Assembly: GCA_037074705.1 (NCBI GenBank)
Contig: CM073591.1
Location: forward strand, 74,320,532 to 74,384,531
DNA length: 64,000 nucleotides
Direction: 5' to 3'
From: Zhengitettix transpicula
Lineage: Eukaryota; Arthropoda; Insecta; Orthoptera; Tetrigidae
Shown here: piece after piece, positions 36,501-48,295 of the stretch
How positions within the stretch are numbered: the stretch's first letter is position 1
How the letters are laid out: each line of letters begins with the position of its first letter
Notes under the pieces: generated by a model
What the model was told of the DNA's origin: nothing
Seen by the model: the letters and a program-made list of their open reading frames with translations, nothing else
The model's database searches: none
Made by a program: the position numbers and the translations under genes

Positions 36501-39500
36501 GTTTTCTCAGATATTTAAAATGTTACTTTCACTGAATTTTCTTTTATAGGATTTACCACTGTGAACAAAAAGTAAGGTGAATTTATTTATAAAATATAAA
36601 TTCTTTATTTATTCTTCCAAATCAATTTCAGCCCCTTCAAAGTAATCCCCGTCCGATAAAACACACTTTTTCAAACGCTTTTTCCAGTCCTCGAAACAAT
36701 CGGAATAGTCTTTTTCCGGTATAGCCTTCAAGACCTTCTTCGATTCGGTTTCTATCTCCTCAATCGTGTCAAAACGGCGTCCCCGCATTGGCCTTTTGAG
36801 TTTGCTGAATAGCCAGAAGTCGCACGGAGCCAAATCTGGCGAATACGGTGGTTGCGGAACGATATGAGTCGAGTTTTTGGCAAAAAAGTCGCGAAGAACC
36901 AATGCAGTATGACATGGTGCATTATCGTGATGAAGGAACCAAGAGTTGTTCGCCCATAACTCCGGCCGTTTCAGTCGAATAGCTTCACGCAAACGACGCA
37001 TAACGCTCAAATAATATTCTTTGTTGACAGTTTGGCCCGGCGGAAGGAATTCATAGTGCACTACACCATGATAATCAAAGAAAACTGTCAACATGACCTT
37101 GATTTTCGATCGACTTTGCCGTGGTCCTTTCGGCCTTGCTTCACCTTTTGCACGATATTCGCTGGATTGGTCGGTGGTTTCCGGGTCGTATGCGTAAATC
37201 CAAGTCTCGTCTCCAGTAATGATGCATTTCAAGTGGTCCTGATAGGCAGCAAAGTTTCACACACATCCACGCGAAGCTTTTTTTTCGCATAAAATTGAGC
37301 GATTTTTGCACCAATCGAGACTTGACGCGTTTGAGACACAAAACATTCTTCAAAATGGTTTGGACTGAGCCAAATGATATTCCAACACTATCAGCGAGAT
37401 CTCTAATTGTCCATCGACGATTTTCAAACACCAAATCTTAAATTTTTGGACGTGGCCCTCGTCGGTAGACGTTGATGGTCGTCCAGAGCGCGGTTCGTCT
37501 TCAACACGTTCTCGGCCCTCTTTGAACTCGATTTACCACTTATAAACGTATTTTTGTGCCATAGTTTGATCACCAAAGGCCTTCCGCAACATTTTCAACG
37601 TGTCCACACAAGAATATTCATTCCGCAAACAAAATTTGATGCAGGTTCTTTGCTCAACAAAATCACCCATTGCAAAAATCGAAAAATTCACTTTTGGTTG
37701 TTTACAAAAACACGTGTAACTCGGAGATAATTAAACCTTTTAACAAACAGACGCTTGGCAAATATTATAGACAGTCCTACCAACCTAGGGAAAAAAATAC
37801 CTTCCTTCCTAATACCCGGGAGTTTTATATGACAATTTCACCTTACTTTTTGATCACAGTCTGTATTAGATGGCTATGGAATTACTGCAGAAACTCCCCA
37901 TACGAAATTCAATATTTAATAATTTGGTAATATTATCAAAAATTATTTTCTTTCAAAAACTGGCGACTGCTGAATTAATTTGGGAAAAGTTATCAATACA
38001 ATTCTCACCGAGTTGAATTTAATGAGATGTATCTCGAAAGAACTGTGAAGTTTTCGGGTTTCCTTGAGATATTCGAAGTATTTACTGTGATGCCGTATTT
38101 AATTATCCCATTCTCTTTATCAGACGACACGCTCCAGTGTATCTGTCCATTGTGTGGTAAACCTCTTTATCTTATCCATAAAATTGGCATTACGTTTTCC
38201 TCTCGATTTGCATATTCCAAAGAATCAAATAGGGACTTTAAATATATTGCTTAGTATTTAATTGTTTTTGAAACCTTGAACTGGTTCTTATCTTGAAGGA
38301 AACTATTACATGCACAAATGTAATTTATCTACTTGTAACAGCAACAAGGAATCAAAATTTTATATTCAAGGAACAGTTACTATAATAGAAAAATTAAAGA
38401 TAATTTTCTATAGAATACGAGTGCAGTTTGACGGAAAGCCGTGCGTTTCGATCATGGGTAAACAACGTTTACAGAAGTGTGTTAGCTGAATGGAGCCCTA
38501 ATCTGAAAATTAATAAGTGCAATAAGTAAAGTTAGAGCAGCATCATTCATGTTGTTTTACTTCCAACCTCAAATTTTCACTTCCTTCCTTGAATTTTTTA
38601 TATTTTTTATTTATATTATTAAATATTAATTAATGTGTCAGTATAAGGTCATAAATTTTTTATTAATCAAAAACAGACGTCAAATTAAAACTGTTAAAGA
38701 GAAATTAAATCTTCAGTTAATTCAACTACTCAACTTTTGCTCCTTACTTATGGACCTTAGTGAAACTCAGGTTTCAGAAGTTTCCTTTTTGGAATATGGA
38801 AGAAGTTATCATGACCTTGTGTGATTTCTGGAAACCAGTGATGATATCAGCTTATATTTGATCTTCAATCACCCCCATTGCGAATCCAACGGACATCATT
38901 AGGTACTTATTCAGATTTTGGTACACTTTATGGAATAAAAATATGTGACTTTCCTATGAAATGGATATTTAAGGATGTGTGAAAGTTTTTAAGAGTTTCT
39001 TGGAGCGTGAACCTGCAAATAGTTTTTCCAAGTGTCTCAAACTTTTTGACGGGGTTGGTTGGCATAACGTGCAGACACGACTAAATTTTCTTTCCTGTAG
39101 AAACACGGGAAACGTCTCCACCTCAAGTCTTATTAATAAGGCCATTTTTTATTTAGCAAGTATGAATTTATGACCAATGATATTATGCAATGCGAGGATG
39201 TGTTATGAAGTGCAAACGGATGACTCATGTTACGTAAGATTATTGACCAGTTCTGACACTTGTTTTGAATGTAATAATATAATAATAATAATAATAATAT
39301 TAAATTGTTTTGAAACAGGCTGCATGAATGTCATCCACTCTGTGGGCTCTCATCTTTAATAGTAAAGGGTCTATAGAGTCATATCTGTTTCACACATTAC
39401 TATACGTGCTGGAGAGTTATTGCTATTTCACCAAAAATAGATTGTTTTAAGGTTTTGGTTTGTACTCAGTTTTTGCTATGATGAATTGCTGAGTATTAGC

Positions 39501-42500
39501 TAACTGTAGGGGCTCCAATTTAGTGTTCGCGGGGAGGGTGGAGGGATGATCTCCAAGACGGGCGAAGCGCTGCGGGAGCCGGGCAATCAATCAGCCCATG
39601 CGGCTCATTAGCGCGCCATGATTGATGCCGCGTCGTCACTCAAAGCTTGGCGTGATTGTGGATCGCAGCTCCACTCTGTACAGATCCACCAAACCCGTTT
39701 TGGGCGGCAAGAATTGCTATATTGGTGACGTGCCACGAACTGCAAGGATACTTTGAATTCCGATTTAAAACCAATGATACCCTATTTTTAACTAGACAAT
39801 TTCACACGAACCTCGTGCGATAATATTATTACGCTAAGTCATTCTCAGTAGCAACAAGTTTGAAAGTCACTATCTTCATACAGTCGCTCTACTTGTTACG
39901 TTTACTTCCTTTTTGGCTTAAAATTAAATATTCTTCCATAATTGGAGAACAAACGGAAGGTTTATATAAAGTGATGTTTCAAGAAAGAGGGTGAAAACCA
40001 TTAAATTATAAGTAAAAAGCCATGAACAGTTTCATTAAAAATTATTAGCTATTTATTTAACACAGAGTGAGAAATGAATATAAATAAAAGTTAATAATAA
40101 CGTAAAGCAATAACAAACTTAAATTACGATTTTCTTATACTGTCCGGTTATTTAATGAATGACCTTGTCTGCTGGGAATAGTGGACTGGATAATGAAATG
40201 CATATTTGGTAAATTAGCATTTTACTTATCTGTCCAGCTTGGTATTTAACTTACAATTTTCCCGGTATTTTATGCAATGGGGGAGGAACTGCGAATCTTC
40301 CACGGCGTGTGAGCCACGTTTCGTCGTGTTGTCTCAAAATCGGTCGTAGCTACCTTTTCTCTCACTATATTAGGCTCCATGTCAACTGCTTCTCCCAATG
40401 CTAAATAAAAGATTTCTCTCTTAATGTTAAAACTGCATTCCTTCTCTCTTTCGATGCATAAATACAATTGTTTTCCGATTTCGTGTTTCCCTTACAGCTC
40501 TCCACCTCCCATCTATTTTCTCGGGCAGTGGTTTCTCTCGAAACAAAGAAACAGCCGGACGCTTCCTGCTTCCAAAAATTTCTGAGCCCAGTTCAGTAGA
40601 ACTTACCTGAGACTAGTTCAGCAGAACTGTACCTTGACTTTTTTTATTTAAAAAATACAAATTGGCTACATTACAATGCTAAGAAGCTCGTTTTACCAGA
40701 AAACCTAATAAGGGAAAAAGAATGCGGCATTATCGGGAATAAAATATGGGAGAGATAATTTAAAAATGGGTTTCTTCTGCCGAATACTGGACAGTGCTTG
40801 TAGTGAAAAATAAAATGAATATGGTGACATAATCCAGGATGTCAAGAAAGTTTGTTCCATGAAACCTCTGCTCGGAGTCTAGATTTAGCCAACCTTTATT
40901 ATTTCATTCGTCGTAGTGTTAAATCATCGTCAAATCGTTACTGATTTCCACAGTAAGCAATGGTTTAGTGACAATTTGCACTAAAAATTTTTAGCCTGTT
41001 TATTTATTTGGTGAAAAGCAAGGAACTCATAAATATACTTTAGCTTGTACTAAGATCTTTACTAAGTGATCACAGACTGGCTTTTGAAAGTAGTTAAAAA
41101 TATTATTTTGCTTCTCAAAAGACTAGGTTGTTTAATTGTTTATGCAATTTGGCTATCCATATGCATACATCATGTTAGGTTAGTGGTCGCCAGTTTTTAA
41201 AGCCGTAGTCTATTGCCGATTGGTTTTCTGGGTACTATTAATATGAATTCCGTGAATCGCTCGCGATATAACAAAAGCTGTGAGCAATGTCGTCATTATG
41301 GAACGAACTCTCGATATTGACTCCGGAGCAAGCAATTTGCAATATGACGCAGCTCGCTCTCAGCCATCGATAGTTTCTTACATCAGCAAATCTTACTCCT
41401 GAAGGGCAAACAACTCTTTGGTTCTTGTCTTCACGTTCATTTTTTTCATTATCTGGCTTGAATTCTTTATAATTCAGTAATAAATCAAACATTTGTGTTT
41501 AAATAGGATTTTTCCGTGAGAACTCTCGACGTTCTTTGAACGTTTAGCATTAATTGTAAATACTACCTCAAAGGCGAAATTTAAGGTCGGTCAATAGACC
41601 AATCCTTAAAATCAGCTTTAATTCCAAAAAGACCATAAATGACTAACAAATATATATTTAGATTTCCTGTACCTCTGTGTAGTTTACTGATTCTAAATTT
41701 ACATTTGAAAACGGATAAATATATAGTGTTCGATTAATGGAAACCTTATCATTCTTTTGGCAAATGTTAAAAATTACGATACTAATTATCACATTATTTT
41801 TTCAACTAACAAACGCTGTTTCCAGCGTGTGGGACTTGCGGCTATAAACCACGCATCATGAAACAAAATAAGCGTAACGTTTTGAATTTGTGGATAGATG
41901 GATTTTTGTAGCCCGCAAAGTCAATTATTATCCGGTGTTTTGTGGAATTATTTTTATTTCGTGCAACAATAAATCTGATAGCAGTATCAAAGAGACTAGA
42001 TTGTAGTTCCGATTTTATTCATAACAGAGATTTATATTTGGTGTGGCAAAGTCGCTTATTACTGTTAGGAGATACAAAGGACTTTAATTGGTCCTAAATT
42101 TCACCCAATTGTTATACTAATTACATGGTATAATATTGGAGTATTAGTAAAAATATTAAGATAATTTTTTAATCTTGATTTACTCTCAATTTTTTGCAAC
42201 AAGACTATCTTCTCTAAATTATCTCGTAATTTTCAATCCTTTACTCACCGGGCTAACTAACTCGCTCGTCTCCCCAATAACTAACAGCTTCATTCTATCC
42301 GCGATACTTAATAGCTGTCTCCCCTCCGCTATCCTAATAACTAACTTTTCTCAGTCCTGTATTATATTCTCCTCCCATTTACATACAACGTTTTCCGGAA
42401 CAGGAATATTTTTAAAATAGTGGTAAAAATTCAGCTGCCTTTTTCTGTGCACTTGCTTGTATAACAATTCTAATTTAAGAATCAAGTGCACAGATCTGAG

Positions 42501-45500
42501 AAACAGAAATTAGTCAACATTCTATCGAAAATTCTAGTTCCTAACTCTCCAAAGAGCAAATCGTCACATATAAACAATAAATTTTCTTCAGAAATCCATC
42601 ATAAATTAAATTTAAAAACTGAAGTTAATTATAATATGGATTTTCCAGGAAATATTCCATAATCGTTTGAATGCATCATTTTCCAGAATTTCTTATATAA
42701 TTTTATTTATCACTTTGCACTACATCCATAATTTTTCATCCTTCGGAAAACGTATTTGAATCTCTAGATTTTTTGTCTTCAATGTCTATTCCTGACTAAA
42801 ATAAAGGTCCAGCGATAAGTGTGAAATAATTTAATTTCCATAGTGACGGCTCCTTCTGGAAGCACCGTTCATATGGAAACTACGTGGATGATGTGTTGGT
42901 CAAGCTTCGGCAAGGCGTCATAGAGGACGGTGTGGACCCACTCAATCCTCCAGACGAGGTCGAGGATATCGATGAGGTGACTATTACAATATTCGTAAAG
43001 TGGTTAATAATGTATCAGTCATGTAGTAATAAACAATAACAGTAATTTTATTTCTTAAATCCACTGATGAGTGAATTTTTCAATTAAAATTTTTAATTTC
43101 ACTTTTATCACTACATTTTCTGACAATTTTCATAAACTTTATCCACTGATACTTTCTTATGGAACAATTTTTACCACGTACGAATGTTTCCAGTTTCATT
43201 TAGAAAATTGATCCCCTTCAAAATATATTTCAGCAGTAATTTAAACAAAATGTCATGACATAAAATGCAAACCCTGGTTAATTCCAGTTAACACCTCCTA
43301 TAAATGCTTAAAAAACAAATAATACTCTACATCATTTAATCACAAATATTTTTAAAATTTCTTTTGTCACTGACAGAACAAATGCTGAGGTAAGAAAATA
43401 ATAATGTTAATCCTACTTAGCTTAATGCAACACGGATTGAATATACTATTGTTCGGTGTTTGTTTGTCGTTCTATATCTAATAGTCACTGTAGTAAGAAA
43501 ATGTTTCTTACAATACTGACTAAAATAATTATTATAATTATCCGACACATTAAATTAAATAAGATTGCCATAAGTTAGAAGAAAAATTAATAAATTCAAA
43601 GCATCTAACTTCATCTAATGAAGATTAATTGTTAAAATTCAGAACTGTGAGACCTTAATTATTAATTTCAGAACAAAAATTTATGTAATGATTTAGAATA
43701 TTATCAATAATTTGTATACAGTGGGTAGATATTTCATTAATGTACTCCAAAAAATAATATTATATAAATAAATTTAGAATTAATTTCAAATGCGTAGTCT
43801 AGCTTCCCTGTTGTAAAATTGAAATGTTTTGACAATTTTTTTTCCTGAATTAAGACCAGTTTATTTATTTATTGTAATACTAGTTAAAGATAAAATCGCA
43901 AGGTAACACATTATTATATTTGAAACATTTTTTATTATTTTTAATGATTTAGCCTAACCAGTAGCATTTTAATCAGCGTGGGTGATTAAACGCTTAGTAA
44001 AATCAAATTTTAGCGTTAACAGTTTGTTCATTTTCTGATAAGATATGGGAGTTTGAATATTTACTTAGCCACTGTTCTTAAAACAATTTTTCTCTTGTTG
44101 CATTAAATCTGTAAAAAATTATCGTGGTCAAAGTGACGGTTGTAGTACAAGTTAGTTCGGAATTATTTCTCATTTAGAACCTATTACTTTATTCTGACGA
44201 CCTTTCGTTCGGATACCTAAAAAATTACGTTATTCGTGTTATTGTATAAAGAATACTTACAATGAACGTTATTAAAACATTATCCTTCAGCTTCGTTATA
44301 CTTATTTCTCCTTTTATAAGCGTTCTGGTCTGAGCACGTGGCATGCGGATCTTATCCTGGAAGCCGGAAACCTAATTCAACAGATGAGAGTAGCACGGAA
44401 ATTCAGCGACGCTTTTGTGCTATGTGAGAAGGAGATGCTGTGTTTCGAAGATCAGTTGGATCTTCCAGACTTGATAGTGAGTAAAACCATTACTAAGATG
44501 CCATTTTATCTCTTATCACTTATACATATAATTTCAAGTAGCTCCTTTAGAAAAATAGTCAATATGTTAAACGTACAATTTACCAAATTAAATTTGAATT
44601 GCAATTTTTAACTAATTATTTTCACATACAGGAATACTTAGGCCTAAATGGATATATCGGAATTTTTCATATTTGTGAGTTTTAATTCTAGTAGATAGAT
44701 ATCAATATTAATTTAAAAATGAATTAATAATTTTCCGTATAATAAAGCAACTGATTTTGGCCAGATTTTATATTCAAATTTATGTAAAAGCTTCCCAAAT
44801 TAATCCAAGCGTCAGGTAAAATTGATGCAGACTTTCTAAATAACTTCAAAATTTTTATCAGAGAGAATACAATTAATCATATTATTTATTGAATACAAAT
44901 GCTTTCATTCTATTTTTTTAAAATTTATAATCTCATTTAATATTTATTGTAATCTTTAATACCAAATTGAGAAAAGTTACGGAAATTTCCCCATTTCCTC
45001 TGTTTTAACAATGCAAGAAATATCTGTGTGAGGGTGCTTCTATTTTGATAATGAATATAAATGTGTGATGAAAACAAATTCCGCTAGATTACTTTTTAAT
45101 AGAATTGAAATATATTGTAGAATAACACAGCTTAGAGTAATGAACAAAAAATGAGTTAGGTTGCAACTTATAATATAAAATCTGTAATATTATTTGCCTG
45201 ATTATGAGGCCCACGCCGACGATTATAATTTTAAAGTTCGAGGTCTTTCTGGGTGAATGTCATGCATAAATTTCTTTAGAGTTTATAACCAGGTTGTAGC
45301 ATTTCACAGCGACGTTTCGATTTCTGGCACCGCCATCTTCTAACACCCCGTTATAAACTCAAGGGTTTTGTTAACCATCAGATTCAAATTCTCAAATTAA
45401 GTACTTTGTATATAAGTATATTTATTTACAATAATAACAATCGTATCTCGCTCAATTTAAAGCTGATACGAATAAACATATTTCCTAAAATACAATTAAA

Positions 45501-48295
45501 TAGCAATCAGATAAATTAAACGAATAAACGACAAATGAAAAAAAAAATATTCAACAGAGCATTTCTGTTAATTTTTGTACATTCATCATGCGGTTTCTTT
45601 TTTTCTTTGGTAACAGAACGTTTTATCATAAATGGTGAAAATAACGAAGAATATTTGAAAACTCAAATTATTCTATTATTATTCTAAAAAATAAAATATA
45701 CGAAAAACAACAATATTCTATCATCTCATATACTGCAATGAATAATAAAATGTAAAACAATATATTGTAATAACTAAAAGGAGATTAAAATAAATGGTTA
45801 ATTAACAAAATTATTAAGATTTAAAATTTATTCTTTGAAAGTACAAATTGTAATCCCTACTTTTTACGCCGAAGTTAACAAACAATATTTTATTTAAATT
45901 TGCAATTCGTGGCGTTCTAGGAAAAATACAACTTTATATTTTACAATCAAATACGTAAAAATTCTCTTTATCTCAGGGTCATTACTGGGTTTGATATTCA
46001 GAGCAATCCAATTTAATCAACTAACATTAACAATTCAAACTCATTGAAGCTAACATAATACAATATGAAAATAAACGATAATTGATTTGTACTCTCTAAA
46101 AAGGCCATTCACTGATTCTACAGAATAACATTTTAATACACTCGGTCGATTTTTTCGTTCACTGCCATCTGAAACTTTGGATCTGCCGCCCTTCAGTCAG
46201 CCCTCGGTCCTAGGTCTCCTTGATGCCTCTATGCGAAATTTAATTCAGTCTGTGTGAAGCAAAACCTTTTGCTTCCAACTTTTCGATTATTATATGAGTC
46301 TCTCTGTTAAAACTGTTTACTCGCGTTTCATGTAACTATTAGATCTCGCAGTTGGACTTATTGGATTGCGCTATTCATATTTTAAATCAGCATCCTGAAA
46401 GGTGTATGTTCCGGGGTCACAGACCTTGGGCATACGATAAGAGTTGTCCGCTATTCCCATTGGAATAGTCGGCCAGCTGCCTCCTAAACTGGTCGAGACA
46501 CGGAGAAGGGCATGCTGCGTCCCCACAGCAAACTCCTCTCCCACCATCAGAAGGGCGTGGGACAACTACCCAATGCCCGACCTACCTGATGCAGGTTTTT
46601 CTAGGGTTTGTCCTGCATTTCTTTTAGGCGAATGCAGGGTAGGATCCTTAAACCATAGCCCGGCTGCCCTAGTAACCGTTGGCTACCTTCCTCCACCTTT
46701 CCGCATCCCCGCTTTCAAATCCCTTTCCTATGCTATAAGAGGGGAGTTGCCACTATGTGGATTACCCTAGACATATCCTGTCTACACCCCCCAAAAAAAA
46801 TCCCCGCTTTACTGTAACCTTTGCCGGACGCAAAGTTTTCTGTTTCCCTTCTCGCCGCAGACTCTTAATCAATGAATTTCTTTCCGCGACTTTTACTCGA
46901 TGAATTCCCGTCCGTAACCGGCGTTTGGGCGTTTCGGCGTCTGTTCGCTAACAATGGCTCGACCTTACATTGTTTCCTTTGATGCATTTTCGCCGATAAC
47001 AATTCAATTTAATTAAAAACGATTAATGGCCTTCTTAATTGGTATTACAATATGTTACCGTTTTTCTTATTAATATCTTTGTTTTATAATATCTGTGTTG
47101 GTATTTCTTACGGAAGAACTCTGAGACAGTGTGTGTGCTTGAAGAATATGATCGCGTGTATTAATGTTATGTACAAAATAAACTAGTTAAACTCGAAAAA
47201 GTTGCTTTTCAAAGCCCCTATAAATCATTTCGTGACATCCCAGTAATCTTCTTTATTGTTACTGCAGGGTCCAGTAACACATAATTAAAATGAAATAATA
47301 AATTTTTAACATTCTTATTAATTGTTACCAATCATAAAATAATCAAATTTTTATCGAATTAAAATTTCAAATTTATGTAAAATATAAAAAGTTAAAAAAT
47401 TGTACAAATGTTGACAAATAATAGTTTTTAAACATTACTTAATTTTAAGTTTTAAGTAAATTTAATATATTACAGTTATTATTATATGTAATTTTTTAAT
47501 AAATACACCTTTAATAAATTTTTTCACTGATGTCTAAAATTTCAACATTATTACAATCAAACTCATGGATTTTTCTACTTCATGTAAGATGGTAACTTTG
47601 TAATTAAATTTTTGATTTTCTTTGTTTTTTAATATAATTTTAATCGCACGCTTAGTTTGGCCTTAGTAACACTTTCCACAATTAACCAGAATTAGTTTTA
47701 TATTTAACATTGTTTCTTCCTCTTAATTTTGTCTTTACTTGTCTTTTTCTTACGAGTTTATTTTTAAGTTAAAAAATGGCTAGAAAATTATATTTTATAA
47801 TTTTCTATTATTTGATCTTCATACTTTTTTAGTTTAATTATTTTAAATTTTCTTCCTCTTAGATTTAGTATTATATTTATGGTTATTTATCCACGTTTTA
47901 TCCAGGTTTATTTATAAATTTAATATAAAATAATAATTAATTAAAATATAACCATTTTTGTATTTTTATTCGGGTACTTGTATTTTGTCTAGAATTACGG
48001 TTCAGCAATCTGATTAAATGTCATAGTGAAATAGTATTTAAATTAAAATATTATAGAACAAAATATATGTATCCTTGCTATCAATGTAGATCACTTATTT
48101 AAAAAGAGAATCTTTAATTTTTCAGTTCAGTTATATGTATTTGGGACGGCTAATGCAAGTTGTTCCACCTGGGGACATTTTTGGCGAAAGTAAGGAACTT
48201 AGGAGCCTCATCGAAACAATTCTTCTTCCCGATATTAAAATCACTCCTTACGACCCAGAAATAACACGCTTAAGAAGGAATATGCATTTTGGCAG
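33444..48295 (+). CDS. Gene B: secreted TULIP / group 7 allergen-like protein, exons 1-4 (3' end unresolved)
   Basis: Exons 33444-33544, 42844-42976, 44321-44476 and 48126-48295 join in frame (phases 2, 0, 0, 2, as in gene A) and give 186 complete codons plus two bases. Residues 1-22 are a signal peptide (WVASFLLAILVFG) with Cys 22 near the cleavage point. Residues 35-78 contain YVDDVLVKLRQGVIEDGVDP, then LNPPDEV, a helix followed by a D-P-L-x-P-P-like linker that resembles the N-terminal region of group 7 allergen-like proteins. Residues 79-130 include two Cys. The exon order, phases and approximate lengths mirror gene A, which supports paralogy. The gene spans more than 14.8 kb because intron 1 is 9.3 kb. 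A terminal exon that keeps the frame could not be chosen with confidence. Confidence 0.6.
34507..34743. mobile_element. Fold-back (MITE-like) element F3
   Basis: The left arm (AATAATAAAAATAGCCAAA, then GACAAAAGAAGTAATGATAT, then ACCACACAACGTTTC) is mirrored by GAAACGTTGTGTAGTATTTA, then ATCACTTCTTTTGTCCGTAT, then TTGGCAATTTTTCTTATTAT. Confidence 0.8.
35557..35691 (-). mobile_element. Retroposon family R, copy 6 (internally deleted)
   Basis: The sense strand is the + strand, ending GTAGCCTGCTACTCGAAAAA. The copy jumps from CTGCCTCCTAAAC straight to CCCGGGGGCCCTAGGGCTAC, so about 170 bp of the family sequence is missing. Confidence 0.75.
36071..36262 (+). CDS. Orphan 63-codon open frame without ATG
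   Basis: Open from just after a TAA to a TAA, with no Met and a GC content well above its surroundings. It encodes a basic segment including RLRPGHRLKNLTSSPIEITL, then KPQKFPNLPSVASRAGRFKI. A TTATTTAAG at its start could be a splice acceptor giving a phase-1 exon, which does not fit gene B (phase 2 there). It may be an exon of an unseen gene, a processed-gene fragment or a transposon remnant. I do not recognise the sequence. Confidence 0.3.
   Translation, partial: GYEDVCSRLRPGHRLKNLTSSPIEITLKPQKFPNLPSVASRAGRFKIAQRNFPIADRLKIHSR
36556..37863 (-). mobile_element. Mariner transposon, complete ends, broken transposase
   Basis: 1308 bp between TA dinucleotides (36554-36555 and 37864-37865). Terminal inverted repeats of about 28 bp share CTGTGA, one substitution, CAAAAAGTAAGGTGAA and differ by a one-base indel near the tip. 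The size and TA target fit the mariner family. The coding strand is minus and encodes a DD34D transposase interrupted by one stop and two frameshifts, so this copy cannot make its own enzyme. The intact-looking ends could still be acted on by another copy's transposase. Confidence 0.93.
36609..37670 (-). pseudogene. Mariner transposase, DD34D, inactivated
   Basis: The start codon is at 37668-37670. Its first 45 codons hold the N-terminal helix-turn-helix start (MGDFVEQRTCIKFCL...) and end at an in-frame TAA (37533-37535) after VYKW. The DNA-binding part continues in that frame (RSGRPSTSTDEGH), shifts frame near 37440 (ENRRWTIRDLADSVGISFGS), and shifts again near 37235. The catalytic domain at 37232-36609 is one open frame of 207 codons. 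The first Asp is in TGDETW (codon 8), the second in HHDNAPCH (codon 103) and the third in SPDLAPCDFW (codon 138), with 34 residues between the second and third. All three catalytic Asp are present. The protein would cut and paste mariner DNA in the nucleus if intact. Confidence 0.93.
37864..39270. other. Intronic, nothing recognised
   Basis: AT-rich DNA with several short frames on one strand (for example 38027-38254 and 38633-38824) that lack motifs and splice context. Confidence 0.45.
39277..39300. repeat. (ATA)n microsatellite
   Basis: About seven ATA/AAT trinucleotides. Confidence 0.9.
39490..39760. promoter_or_regulatory. CpG-rich block with paired TGATTGAT-type sites
   Basis: A sharp GC- and CpG-rich island in AT-rich intron. 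GGCAATCAATCAG and CATGATTGATGCC lie about 35 bp apart in inverted orientation. TGATTGAT-like words match the known Extradenticle/Pbx recognition core. It may be a conserved regulatory element or an insertion of foreign composition; the sequence alone does not decide. Confidence 0.3.
39770..42843. other. Intronic, nothing recognised
   Basis: AT-rich sequence. GC-richer patches at 40290-40620 and 41220-41420 carry short minus-strand frames without motifs. Confidence 0.45.
42844..42976 (+). CDS. Gene B exon 2
   Basis: The acceptor is TTTCCATAG. The first base completes Asp with exon 1, then 44 codons lead to a GTGACT donor at phase 0. It encodes a predicted helix (YVDDVLVKLRQGVIEDGVDP) and an acidic Pro-containing linker. 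This is the exon that most suggests the group 7 allergen-like family. Confidence 0.7.
42977..44320 (+). other. Gene B intron 2
   Basis: 1.3 kb of AT-rich DNA with nothing recognised. Confidence 0.5.
44321..44476 (+). CDS. Gene B exon 3
   Basis: 52 codons, phase 0 at both ends, donor GTGAGT. The chosen acceptor (CTCCTTTTATAAG) has the better pyrimidine tract. An alternative acceptor 30 bp earlier (ATCCTTCAG at 44290) is also in frame and would add ten residues. Two Cys (in FVLCEKEMLCFED) could form a short disulphide loop. Confidence 0.6.
45279..45360. repeat. Fold-back sequence with GAAACGTCG core, second example
   Basis: Perfect 11-bp arms (GAGTTTATAAC at 45279 and its inverse at 45350). 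On the minus strand the interior reads AGAAGATGGCGGTGCCAGAA followed by ATCGAAACGTCGC, the same GAAACGTCG placement as at 28005-28141. Confidence 0.7.
46395..46800 (-). mobile_element. Retroposon family R, copy 7 (variant 3' end)
   Basis: The sense strand is +, from TGAAAGGTGTATGTTCCGGG to CTGTCTACACCCCCC with an A8 tail. It shares the variant end with copy 4b. The recurrent frame starting MSAIPIGIVGQLPP is open for 108 codons here (46444-46770). Confidence 0.85.
48126..48295 (+). CDS. Gene B exon 4
   Basis: The acceptor is TTTTTCAG. 56 codons plus two bases end at GGCAG before GTATGA, phase 2 as in gene A exon 4. It encodes YLGRLMQVVPPGDIFGE, then ELRSLIETILLPDIKITPYD. Two later possible donors (GTGTAT at 48303, GTACGT at 48318) would extend it. 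Confidence 0.6.

Larger units (their letters stand above)
33545..42843 (+). other. Gene B intron 1
   Basis: A 9.3-kb intron holding fold-back F3, retroposon copy 6, an orphan open frame (36071-36262), a mariner (36556-37863), an ATA repeat (39277-39300) and a CpG-rich block (39490-39760). Intervals 37864-39270 and 39770-42840 are otherwise AT-rich with no supported feature. Confidence 0.55.
44477..48125 (+). other. Gene B intron 3
   Basis: A 3.6-kb intron containing the fold-back at 45279-45360 and retroposon copy 7 (46395-46800). The rest is AT-rich without supported features. Confidence 0.55.

Noticed and set aside
37032..37292. Plus-strand open frame of 86 codons
   Set aside because: Shadow of the mariner transposase on the opposite strand.
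41174..41184. TTAGGTTAG as an insect telomeric repeat
   Set aside because: Fewer than two full units; expected by chance.
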